Position numbers and translations under genes: made by a program. Source: Archangium violaceum (GTDB taxonomy: Bacteria > Myxococcota > Myxococcia > Myxococcales > Myxococcaceae). Taken from it: DNA of 64,000 nt. This document shows, one piece after another, positions 25,775-33,391 of the stretch (the first letter of the stretch is position 1; the number at the start of each line of letters is the position of its first letter). The notes below the pieces were generated by a model. The model was not told the DNA's origin. It did not search any database and worked only from the letters and a program-made list of their open reading frames with translations. The stretch spans positions 5,252,001-5,316,000 of the forward strand of contig NZ_CP069396.1 of assembly GCF_016887565.1 (NCBI RefSeq), given 5' to 3'.

Positions 25775-25995
25775 TTCGAGTTTCGCACTTTTTCGGGACC
25801 AACGCCGACGCCCCACAGAGGGCGTTCGTTGTTCTCGAGGGGAAAGGCGGGGGTTTTTCGCGCTCCCATGGACCACGATGGTTCGCAGAAAAATCCTTCA
25901 ACAGCTTCTATTGGTGGGCGGCGATGCCCTCTACGGGCTGCGGACGGCACCGCTCGCTCTACTCATGAAATCGTCCAGAAAGTGCGAAACTCGAA
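25775..25995. mobile_element. 221-bp MITE-like element with 17-bp terminal inverted repeats
   Basis: TTCGAGTTTCGCACTTT (25775-25791) is perfectly complementary to 25979-25995. The right flank is CTAAG (25996-26000). The left flank, after mentally removing the IS and one TAA copy, is also CTAAG (from 24776). This gives a 5-bp target duplication. The interior has no open frame of note, so the element must be mobilised in trans. It interrupts the recombinase gene between RHSL and VTWA. Confidence 0.85.
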
Positions 25996-26635
25996 CTAAG
26001 CTGTGCCGGTACTCCCCGAAGCGCACCGGCTCTATCCCCAGTTCCTTGCAGGCGCGGCCCACCACCCTGCGGATATGGCTATCCACAGGCGCAGCTCCCC
26101 GCGCTTGCAACCGCTGCACCGCTGCCAACGTCTGCCGGTCGATGCTCTGGCGATGCACGTTCCCGCTCTTGTGGATGAACGTCACCGTCGCCGCGATCTC
26201 GCCGGGCTCCTCCAACACCACCACCTTGCCTTCCCCTCGGGCCAGCCGCTCAATCTCCGTGCCGTGCATGCCTGTCTTCGCGTGAATGCACAGCACGTCC
26301 CGCACGCACTGAACCTCCGTTGTGCGCCGCGTCGCCTCTTGATTGAAATTGGTGCCCGCGCTGTGCATCGACTCCAGGAACCGGCCCACGGTCTCCGCCG
26401 TGAGGTAGACTGCGGCCTCCTGTTTGAGCTGCCGCGCTTCCTGGCGCGTCCGGTAGCCCTCCGGGTCGCGCAGGAACAGCGCCAACTCGGCTTACGCCTC
26501 CGTCTCGCTGTGCGCGTCCAGGTGGACCGTATATGCCCGTCCCTGGACCATCTTGCCTGCTATTGCCCACGTCGGGACCCCTCCGTTTTGTCCTTCTTTG
26601 GTCCCAGGGAGCCCGATTTGGTCCCCAAACGCAAA

Positions 26636-26664
26636 CCGCGCCCCTTCGACAGGAGAGGGCGCGG
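26636..26664. repeat. 8-bp stem hairpin at the 5' end of the recombinase
   Basis: CCGCGCCC (26636-26643) pairs with GGGCGCGG (26657-26664). It sits between the recombinase remnant and the right attachment repeat; it could be a terminator or an arm-type site. Confidence 0.35.
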
Positions 26665-26687
26665 CTCGCGGTGGCAGGCAACTTCCT

Positions 26688-26709
26688 GTGGAGGCGGCGG
26701 GGAACCCGC
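26688..26709 (-). repeat. tmRNA/tRNA 3'-end-like attachment repeat, right
   Basis: GTGGAGGCGGCGGG (26688-26701) directly followed by GAACCCGC. It matches 19963-19988 except for a missing AATC, i.e. the T-loop bases. Same orientation, 6.7 kb apart, and about 50 bp from the recombinase remnant, as expected for an island border. It also forms part of the hairpin downstream of the sodB-like gene, so convergence by chance is possible. Confidence 0.5.
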
Positions 26710-26713
26710 CGCC
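26693..26713 (-). terminator. Hairpin downstream of superoxide dismutase
   Basis: GGCGGCGGG (26693-26701), loop GAA, CCCGCCGCC (26705-26713): a perfect 9-bp stem 11 bp past the minus-strand stop at 26725. No U-tract. Confidence 0.5.
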
Positions 26714-26724
26714 CGTGCTTCGAC

Positions 26725-27309
26725 TCAGCGCCCCGTGAGGTTCTGGAGGACGAAGTCCCAGTTCACGAGCTTCTCGAGGAACGTGTCGATGTACTTCGGA
26801 CGCGCGTTGCGGAAGTCCACGTAGTACGCATGCTCCCACACGTCGATGGTCAGCAGGGCCTTCTGGCCGTGCTTGAGCGGCAGATCCGCGTTGCCCGTCT
26901 TGGTCACCGAGAGCTTGCCCTTCTCGAGCACGAGCCAGGCCCACCCCGAGCCGAACTGCGTCGCGGCGGCGTTCGCGAACTCCTCGCGGAAGCGCTCGAA
27001 CGAGCCGAAGTCGCGCGTGATGGCATCCGCGAGCTCACCGGTCGGGCGACCGCCTCCGTTCGGCTTCATGCAATGCCAGTAGAACGTGTGGTTCCACACC
27101 TGGGCGGCGTTGTTGAAGACACCCCCCTCGCTGCCGAGGATGACCTGCTCGAGCGACTGGCTCGCCTCAGGCTTGCCGTCGAGCAGCTTGTTCAGGTTCG
27201 TCACGTACGCGGCGTGGTGCTTGCCGTGGTGGTACTCGAGCGTCTCCGCGCTGATGTGAGGGGCGAGCGCATCCTTCTTGTAGGGCAGGTCGGGCAGCGT
27301 GAACGGCAC
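26725..27309 (-). CDS. sodB: Iron/manganese superoxide dismutase
   Basis: 194 residues, full length, GTG start with AAAGGA upstream. The metal ligands are in place: first His in LEYHHGKHHAAYV, second in NHTFYW, and D-x-W-E-H in IDVWEHAYYVD. GSGWAWLV and a Gln in GGVFNNAAQVWNH-type context favour the iron-type subgroup. It converts superoxide to oxygen and peroxide in the cytoplasm. It borders the island on its right side and appears intact. Confidence 0.95.
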   Translation of the reverse strand: MPFTLPDLPYKKDALAPHISAETLEYHHGKHHAAYVTNLNKLLDGKPEASQSLEQVILGSEGGVFNNAAQVWNHTFYWHCMKPNGGGRPTGELADAITRDFGSFERFREEFANAAATQFGSGWAWLVLEKGKLSVTKTGNADLPLKHGQKALLTIDVWEHAYYVDFRNARPKYIDTFLEKLVNWDFVLQNLTGR

Positions 27310-27592
27310 GGGATACGTCCTTTCGTCCTGGGTTCTCCGAGTGATGCCTCCGCTCTACCGGTGCACGGTCCATGCGTCAGCGACTTGGACAATGGGTTGG
27401 CGGATTTCCAATGGGTTGGCGCGGGTGCTTCAAGGATGCGTCTCGAACACCTCGGCCGCGTACCTTCCCTTCAGGCGGAGCGCGGCTCTCGCTCCAACTG
27501 CCTGTCCCAGGCAGTCAGCTGCACGGCCACCGTGTATGTGTAGGCGCTGGAGAGCGACTCGAACCTTCCGATACAGTGCCTCTTTGTCCGAG
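27310..27592. other. Intergenic region with a possible coding remnant
   Basis: On the minus strand, 27430-27594 reads DKEALYRKVRVALQRLHIHG followed by RAADCLGQAVGARAALRLKGRY, with coding-like composition, but it has no start and overlaps the 3' end of the next gene in another frame. It may be the tail of a lost gene. The rest should contain the sod promoter. Confidence 0.35.
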
Positions 27593-28546
27593 CTATGTGT
27601 CGCTGTCGCCGCCGGGTGGCTGTGGCGGCTCGGGTTCCTTGCGGAACATCTGGGCGAGGAGCCGCTCCGCCGCGTCCGCGAGCACGTCCCGCTCCAGCCG
27701 TATCTCATCGCCGAAGAAGCGCTCGCCCACGCTGGCATCGAGCGCGTGGGTGGCGAGCAGCTCGAAGGCCGCCGCTTCGTCGAAGGCCGTCTCGGCCGCC
27801 AGGACGCGCTTGCCCGGTTGGAGATCCTCCTGATCGAAGCGGCCCTCCCACGTCTCCCCCAGGGTGACGGAGAAGTATTGCAGAGCCACGTTCCCGGGCC
27901 GGGACATGTGCGAGGCCGCGACTACTGCGCGCAACCGGATGCGCTCCTCCGGAGTCATCTGCTTCTTCCAGGCTTCGACCGTGGCATGCATGGTCTCGAG
28001 CTGGTCGCGCGCCGCGTCCTCCGAGTTGCGCATGAGGTCTTCCACCTGTGCGCGGGTGAAGGCGGAGAGGGCCTCGGATGCGACGCGGTTGTCGGCGAGC
28101 ACCTGTTCAACGAGCGCGAGCGAGGCGTCGAGGATCCGGTGCTGGCGTGCGAGCGACTCCGGGGTGAAGCCACGCTGGTCGATGCCGGCCGCCGCCGTGG
28201 TGATGAGCTGCCGGAGCTCGGTGAGCCGGCCCCGCGTGGCCTCGTCGAACGTGCCGCGTACTCCCGACAGGAGCACATGGAGGGCGAGGGGAAGGTGGTT
28301 GATGGCCTTGAGCTCGTGGTAGCGCCGGGTCCGCGCGGGGCCCTCGAAGCGCTGGCCACCGCGTCGGAGGATGAGCAGGTCGTCGATCTGCGCGATGACC
28401 GGGCCCATGCTGGCGAGGACGGCCTCACGGCGCGCGGCGTAGGCGCCACGGAAGGCTTCGTTGAGGGCCTGGAGTGGATCGGAAGGCTCCAGCGCGACGC
28501 CGCGTCCAGCGGACGGTGGGGCAGGGGTGGTGGGGCACTCGGCCAT
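27593..28546 (-). CDS. Conserved hypothetical helical protein
   Basis: 317 residues, no signal peptide, strongly helical with many Arg/Glu/Ala. Regions of note are PVIAQIDDLLILRRGGQRFEG near residue 50 (shortened: QIDDLLILRRGG), RYHELKAINHLPLALHVLL and GERFFGDEIRLERDVLADAA. The C-terminus is Pro-rich and ends GGDSDT. No family is recognised. The ATG at 28546 has only a weak ribosome site. Codon use is normal for the chromosome. Confidence 0.7.
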   Translation of the reverse strand: MAECPTTPAPPSAGRGVALEPSDPLQALNEAFRGAYAARREAVLASMGPVIAQIDDLLILRRGGQRFEGPARTRRYHELKAINHLPLALHVLLSGVRGTFDEATRGRLTELRQLITTAAAGIDQRGFTPESLARQHRILDASLALVEQVLADNRVASEALSAFTRAQVEDLMRNSEDAARDQLETMHATVEAWKKQMTPEERIRLRAVVAASHMSRPGNVALQYFSVTLGETWEGRFDQEDLQPGKRVLAAETAFDEAAAFELLATHALDASVGERFFGDEIRLERDVLADAAERLLAQMFRKEPEPPQPPGGDSDT

Positions 28547-28714
28547 GTCTGGACCCTAACGCGGAGGACGTGGCCTCGGGCGGGCACATTTCAAAGGACT
28601 ATGCGCCCCCCGCTCCCCAGAGCGGCTTTCGCGCGCACGGATGGTGGATTGTAGACGCTCGCCTTTCTGGAAGTGGGGCAGGGGATTGAGGCCGCCCCAA
28701 GAGGTTGGGGAAGA

Positions 28715-29839
28715 ATGCTCCAGTCCTCTTGGGCAATGGAGACAGCGCGCATGGATCTGGCGAACATGAAACCACATGAGCGATCGCTCACGTGCAAGCT
28801 GCTGGAAGCATTCATCTATGCTCGGAGCCTGCCGGAGGTAGCCTCTTTCACCGAGGAGTTCCTGTCCAGGCTGGTCTCAGCGGACTACATGGCGCTGTGT
28901 GTGTCCAGAGCGGGCCAGCCCAGCCAGTACGACTGGTGGGTGGCGAAGATGCCCGCCGAGTTCTTCGCGGTCTCGCCCGAGTTCGAGAGGCGTGATTTCG
29001 TTCGCACGGCGGTCTCGCGGCGGCCCGGCGAGGTTCTGCTCGATTCGGACATGATTTCGCGCCAGGAATTGGAGCGCAGTGCCATGTACCGGCGCAGTCA
29101 CGACATGGGCATGCCCCTGAAACAGGTCATGTCGGTGCTCATGCCCGATGAGGGGCAGACGGGATACAGCGGCTTCTCGGCGTATCGTGCCCGGTACCGG
29201 CCCTTCACCGAACGGGAGCGGCGTATCCTCCAGCAGGTCGCGCCCTTGTTGGCGCGCACCATCCAGAAATGCCGGCTGTTCGCGCAGTGGGAACTCGATG
29301 GTCGCCTCCTGGAGTCATTGTCCCAGGACGAGAACGCGGCACTCCTGGTGGTGGCGCCCTCCTCACATGAAGTCATCAAGAGAACGGAGCAGGCTTCCAC
29401 GTTGCTAGCGAAGTGGTTCTCTCGGGACGAGTGTGGCCCCTCGGGCCTTCCCCGTGAGTGGGCGGAGCGACTGTCCGTGCTGGCGGTGAAGAAGGACGAC
29501 GCAACGGGCGAGCTGGGGACGTGGTGGCGCCACCATGATCAGGAAGGCGAGAGCCTGCGTGTCACCTTCCGCGAGTGGAGTGGTCAGGAGGGTACTCGAT
29601 GGACCCTGACACTCAAGGAGGTCGCGCACTCGATTCCCCTGCCCGCGGTCTGGCGTTCACGGCTCACCGAGCGGCAAGCCGAGGTCGTGAGCTATGTGCT
29701 TCACTTCTGGGACCAGAGGACCATCGCCGAGGAGCTGGGCTGCACCGTGGGGACCTTGAAGAAGCACATGCAGGATATTTTCGATGAAATGGGTGTCTGC
29801 AGTCAGAAGGCACTCATTTCCCTCGCACTCCGCTCCTGA
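28715..29839 (+). CDS. LuxR-type transcriptional regulator
   Basis: 374 residues if the ATG at 28715 (after GGGGAAGA) is used; ATGs at 28736, 28751 and 28766 are possible. The last ~60 residues are a LuxR helix-turn-helix: LTERQAEVVSYVLHFWDQRT, then IAEELGCTVGTLKKHMQDIF, with a final KALISLAL. The N-terminal ~300 residues resemble a GAF/autoinducer-type sensory domain (SYVARYRPFTERERRILQQV-like segment). Effector unknown; no synthase is nearby. Confidence 0.85.
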   Translation: MLQSSWAMETARMDLANMKPHERSLTCKLLEAFIYARSLPEVASFTEEFLSRLVSADYMALCVSRAGQPSQYDWWVAKMPAEFFAVSPEFERRDFVRTAVSRRPGEVLLDSDMISRQELERSAMYRRSHDMGMPLKQVMSVLMPDEGQTGYSGFSAYRARYRPFTERERRILQQVAPLLARTIQKCRLFAQWELDGRLLESLSQDENAALLVVAPSSHEVIKRTEQASTLLAKWFSRDECGPSGLPREWAERLSVLAVKKDDATGELGTWWRHHDQEGESLRVTFREWSGQEGTRWTLTLKEVAHSIPLPAVWRSRLTERQAEVVSYVLHFWDQRTIAEELGCTVGTLKKHMQDIFDEMGVCSQKALISLALRS

Positions 29840-29850
29840 GCGAGGAGGGG

Positions 29851-30438
29851 TTACCTGGAGGCGGAGGCGGACGAAGCGGGCATCTCCACGTGTTGCCACC
29901 GCTGGTTGCCATCGCGCCGGTAGAAATTGTCCACCTCGAAGGTACCCGCCCGCAGTCCTCCGTCTCGGATCTCCACCGGCCCCACGCACTGCACGGGTCT
30001 CCCGCTGAGCGCCTCCGCGAGGTAACCGTCGCGGCGCAGCACGAAGAGTGTCTTGAATTCCTGAACGCGGCGGCCCAGTTCGGCCCGTGAGGTGGCTTCC
30101 TGCTTGCGCGCCACCTCGAGCAGCAACACGTCCGCGACCAACCACGGCGAGTACTCCATGAGCCTGGGAGGGTTCAGGTCGAAGTGGAGCCGGAGTTGCC
30201 TGGCCTGGCTGGGAGACAGCTCGGATCCCATGGGCAGGAACTCCGTGGGCAACCCCGCCTTCAGCAGGAGGACGCCGAACTCGTCCAACTCCGCGAGCTT
30301 GTCACGGGTAGAGCCGAACGCCTGGGATGGGGGGGTGCTGCTGGCACAGCCCAGGGGGCCCGGCAGCACCAGCGAGCACATGAGAAGCAGGACCGAAAAC
30401 CGACGGGTGGAAGAGGGGGATGGAGCATCGCTCTGCAT
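29851..30438 (-). CDS. Putative lipoprotein, unknown function
   Basis: 195 residues from an ATG at 30438 preceded by GGAGGTG. The lipobox (GPLGC) sits about 30 residues in after a hydrophobic LLLMCSLVLPG. The mature part has a basic/acidic helical middle (LLLEVARKQEATSRAELGRR) and a beta-rich end (GTFEVDNFYRRDGNQRWQHV). It converges on the LuxR-type gene with 11 bp between stops. No family recognised. Confidence 0.7.
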   Translation of the reverse strand: MQSDAPSPSSTRRFSVLLLMCSLVLPGPLGCASSTPPSQAFGSTRDKLAELDEFGVLLLKAGLPTEFLPMGSELSPSQARQLRLHFDLNPPRLMEYSPWLVADVLLLEVARKQEATSRAELGRRVQEFKTLFVLRRDGYLAEALSGRPVQCVGPVEIRDGGLRAGTFEVDNFYRRDGNQRWQHVEMPASSASASR

Positions 30439-30563
30439 GGTGGCACCTCCGAGGCATCTGTGATTCGTGCCAGTGTCCAGGCGGCAGGATGCCCCGTGGG
30501 GTCGGCGGCGTCTGTACACCTTAAGGAGGTGGTGCTGGGCGGGTCCCCTTTGATAGCGGCCGC

Positions 30564-31262
30564 TCAGAGGCGGAGGCCGGCGAAGAACTGCACGTTGAAG
30601 CCGCTCATGCTCCAGGTGGACTGGGTGTCGGAGAGGGTCACGTTGCCCGCCCGGACGGTGTAGTCGTACTGGCCGGAAGACAGCCGCAGGCGGCCCTCGG
30701 CCCCGAGGAAGAGGTTGTCCTGGATGAAGTACTTGCCGCCAATGCCCAGTCCCACCGAGGGGCTCACGTCGTGGCCCTTGTACTCGAAGGGCGTGCCGGC
30801 GCCGTCACCCGTCACGCTCGTGGTGGTGTAGGTGATGCCCGCAAGCACCAGCCCGTAGAGGTCCACCTTCTCGAGGCCCGACGACTTCTCCGGGACGAAG
30901 TGGTAGGTGGCCCGCGCGTGCGGCGCGTAGAACAGGTGGCTGAAGCTCCAGCCGGTGGCCAGGTTGAGCGCGACGCAGGGGGTGACGCAGGCGCCCACCT
31001 CGAGCTCGCCGCCCACCGCGAGCACTCCGGGGCCCAGCTTCAGCAGCCCCAGGTCCGCTCCCACGCCCAGGTTGACGAAGGCCAGGATGATGTCCGCGTT
31101 GAGCGTCGCGCGGATGTCGACGTCGCCAACGCCCTGCAGCCGGTTCGGACGGGCCTCGGTGACGGCTGGGGTCTCCACCGCCTGCATCTGGGGATCCTGG
31201 GCCCGCGCGGACGTCACCGACAGCAGCGTGGCCAGGCACAGCATTCCAATCAGGGTTTTCAT
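30564..31262 (-). CDS. Outer-membrane beta-barrel protein coupled to the pseudokinase gene
   Basis: 232 residues: signal peptide (MKTLIGMLCLATLLSVTSARA, shortened at the end: cleavage after ARA), then about eight amphipathic strands (DIILAFVNLGVGADLG, HARATYHFVP, YGLVLAGITYTTT, VGLGIGGKYFIQ) closing with an aromatic-terminated FNVQFFAGLRL, typical of small barrels. Its ATG overlaps the stop of the upstream kinase-like gene (ATGA, 31259-31262), so the two are translated together. Confidence 0.8.
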   Translation of the reverse strand: MKTLIGMLCLATLLSVTSARAQDPQMQAVETPAVTEARPNRLQGVGDVDIRATLNADIILAFVNLGVGADLGLLKLGPGVLAVGGELEVGACVTPCVALNLATGWSFSHLFYAPHARATYHFVPEKSSGLEKVDLYGLVLAGITYTTTSVTGDGAGTPFEYKGHDVSPSVGLGIGGKYFIQDNLFLGAEGRLRLSSGQYDYTVRAGNVTLSDTQSTWSMSGFNVQFFAGLRL

Positions 31263-33340
31263 GGGGTCTGATACTCCACGTCGAACGTGACCTTCTGCTT
31301 GGGTTCCAGCCGGAAGGACTTCTCCCAGCGCGCCTTGCCGGAGGTGACGACGAGCTGGTGCTCGCCCTCGAACAGCGAGAGCTTCGGGCCCACCTTGCGG
31401 CCGTCGAGGAAGATGCGCGAGCCCGCGGGAGCTCGCACCTGCACGGAGCCCTTGCCCAGGAGGAAGCGCTGGATCGTCGTGCCCTCGGGGCGCACGGTGA
31501 TGGCGCGCGTCGTCCGCACGCCCTTGGCCGGGTTGCTCAGCTCCAGCGTGTACGCGCCGGGCGCGAGCGGCACCGCCATGGGCGTCCGGCCGAGCCGCTT
31601 GCCATCGAGCGACACGTCCACCGGCGGCAGCACGAAGAGTTGCAGCCGGGTGGTCACCGCCGTCTGCCCGGTGGAGGCCGCTTCGGGCGCGTCCTTGTCC
31701 CCGGAGGCGGGAGGCGGCGCGGGGACCGTCCCCGAGGCGGGCACCACGGCTCCCGTTGGCGCGGCGGGCGGCGGACCTCCCGCGGTCACGACGGACGAGG
31801 CCGTTGCCTGATCCGTATCGCCATCGCCCGTCGGCGCGGGTTGTGCGCTGGCCGGGGCCGCTCTGGCGGCTCCCGGTGGGGCCGCGAGCCCGCCTGCGTT
31901 CGCCGGGGCGGGGGAGGCGGGCGGCCTGGTGGCCACGGGCACCACACCCGGGTTCGCGGGCCGGGCGGCCTGCTGGCGCTCGTTCCACAGGAAGAAGCCA
32001 CCCGCGGCGGCGGCGGTGGCGGCCAGTGCTCCCACCATCAACGGGACGCGCGAGCGCCGCTTCGGGCGCGGGGGCTCGTCGTCCTCCTGGACCTTCGCTC
32101 TCGGCTTCGGCTTCGGCTCCGGCTCATCGAGGGGGAGCGGGCGGATCGGCTCGCGGGTCGGCGGGGTGGGATCCTCGCGTGAGAGCGGACGGGCGATTCC
32201 GGGAAGGGAGTGCCGGCCGGTGAGCTCCATCACCGAGTCGATGGCATCCGCGTCCTCGTCCTCGAGGGCGATGTCCACCGGGATGTCGTCCGACTCCAGG
32301 GGCTCGGGGGACTCCACGGGGGGCACGCTGACGGAGATGGGGCGGGTCGCGGGGAACGCGGGCGGAGGAGGCGCGGGCTGGACGATCGGCAGCCCCGAGC
32401 CGGAGATCCGCCGGGCCGTTTCCGCCAGGCCGATCTCCAACATCTGGCGCCGGGTGGCGCGCGCGTCGCGGTCGGGCGGAAAGAGCTGGGAGAGGAACTC
32501 GGCGAAGGTCTCCGCGGAGGGGAGACCCTGGACGGCGGCCACCACGGCCTCGCGGAACTCGAGGGCGGTGGAGTAGCGATCGTTGGCGCGCTTGGCGGTG
32601 GCGGTGCGCACCACCTCGGCCAGGGGCCTGGGGATGTCCGAGGGCAGGGGCGGGAGCTGCCGGGAGATGGTGGCCTGATCGGCGTCCGGCGCGTCCTGGA
32701 AGGGCATGCGCCCCGTGAGGCACTCGTAGAGCAGCAGGCCCAGGAGGAACACGTCGGTGCGCGCGGTGACGGCCTCGCGGCCACCCATGAGCTGCTCGGG
32801 GGCGCTGTAGTTGCGGCGGTTGCGCACGCGGCGGCCGTTGCGCTCGCGGGGGGCGACGCTCAGGGCCCCATAACCCGTCACCTTGCACACGCCGTTGAAG
32901 GAGACCATCACCGTCTCCGGGCGCAGGTCTCCGTGCACGAGCGCGGTGCCGTCGTCATTGCCGGCCAGATGGGCGTAGTGGGCGCCCATGGCCACGTCCG
33001 AGGCGATGAGCGCGGCGAAGGCGGGAGGGATGCGCGGGCGCACCTCCAGCAGCCGGCGCAGCGACTCGCCATCGGCGAACTCGGTGACGCGGGCCAGGCC
33101 CGCCTCCAGGCTCACCAGTCCGTGGACGCGGAGGATGTTGGGATGATCGAGGACGGCGGCGCGCTGCGTCTCCCGCTGCAGCCCGGCCGTCAGATCAGGA
33201 TCCCGGGCGACCTCGGGTGGAGCCCACACCAACACCACCGGACGGGGCGGGGCGCCCGTGTCGAGCGCCAGGCCCAGGAAGGCGCGGGAACCCTCGCCCG
33301 CCAGGAGCGGGCCGAGGGGCTGATAGCGAACCAGACTCAT
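31259..33340 (-). CDS. Ser/Thr kinase-like protein, probable pseudokinase, with PEGA tail
   Basis: 693 residues. The N-terminal ~280 form a protein-kinase fold: glycine loop LLAGEGSRAFLG, helix C Glu in LQRETQRA, HGDLRPET for HRDxxxxN, and APEQL. The beta-3 lysine is replaced (VVLVWA), the catalytic-loop Asn is Thr, and DFG is replaced (VTGYGA). All three changes predict loss of phosphotransfer. One membrane helix follows (about 430-450, after PKRRSRVP), then a Pro/Ala-rich linker and PEGA-type beta repeats (VDVSLDGKRLGRTPM, SRIFLDGRKVGP) that would lie in the periplasm. Probably an envelope scaffold; it is coupled to a barrel protein. Confidence 0.85.
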   Translation of the reverse strand: MSLVRYQPLGPLLAGEGSRAFLGLALDTGAPPRPVVLVWAPPEVARDPDLTAGLQRETQRAAVLDHPNILRVHGLVSLEAGLARVTEFADGESLRRLLEVRPRIPPAFAALIASDVAMGAHYAHLAGNDDGTALVHGDLRPETVMVSFNGVCKVTGYGALSVAPRERNGRRVRNRRNYSAPEQLMGGREAVTARTDVFLLGLLLYECLTGRMPFQDAPDADQATISRQLPPLPSDIPRPLAEVVRTATAKRANDRYSTALEFREAVVAAVQGLPSAETFAEFLSQLFPPDRDARATRRQMLEIGLAETARRISGSGLPIVQPAPPPPAFPATRPISVSVPPVESPEPLESDDIPVDIALEDEDADAIDSVMELTGRHSLPGIARPLSREDPTPPTREPIRPLPLDEPEPKPKPRAKVQEDDEPPRPKRRSRVPLMVGALAATAAAAGGFFLWNERQQAARPANPGVVPVATRPPASPAPANAGGLAAPPGAARAAPASAQPAPTGDGDTDQATASSVVTAGGPPPAAPTGAVVPASGTVPAPPPASGDKDAPEAASTGQTAVTTRLQLFVLPPVDVSLDGKRLGRTPMAVPLAPGAYTLELSNPAKGVRTTRAITVRPEGTTIQRFLLGKGSVQVRAPAGSRIFLDGRKVGPKLSLFEGEHQLVVTSGKARWEKSFRLEPKQKVTFDVEYQTP

Positions 33341-33391
33341 TGGAGCCCCATGCTAGAGGCCCCGGCCCGGGGATCGCTAGTTCCCCCCTAC

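Larger units (their letters stand above)
24630..26640 (-). pseudogene. Tyrosine recombinase (integrase), disrupted by nested insertions and a stop codon
   Basis: The N-terminal part (about 26640-26495) encodes FGDQIGLPGTKEGQNG and GKMVQGRAYTVHLDA, then an in-frame TAA at 26492-26494. The same frame resumes as AELALFLRDPEGYRTRQEAR and runs through KTGMHGTEIERLARG to GEYRHSL at 25997. There it is cut by the MITE and IS. Removing 24777-25996 (one target copy kept) continues the frame as VTWASECG, AVVGHHSASTT and a TGA at 24630-24632. These are the box II R-H-S and G-H-x-S-x-x-T-T motifs. The expected tyrosine is not visible, nor a clean start. It is presumably the island's own integrase, now dead. 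Confidence 0.8.
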
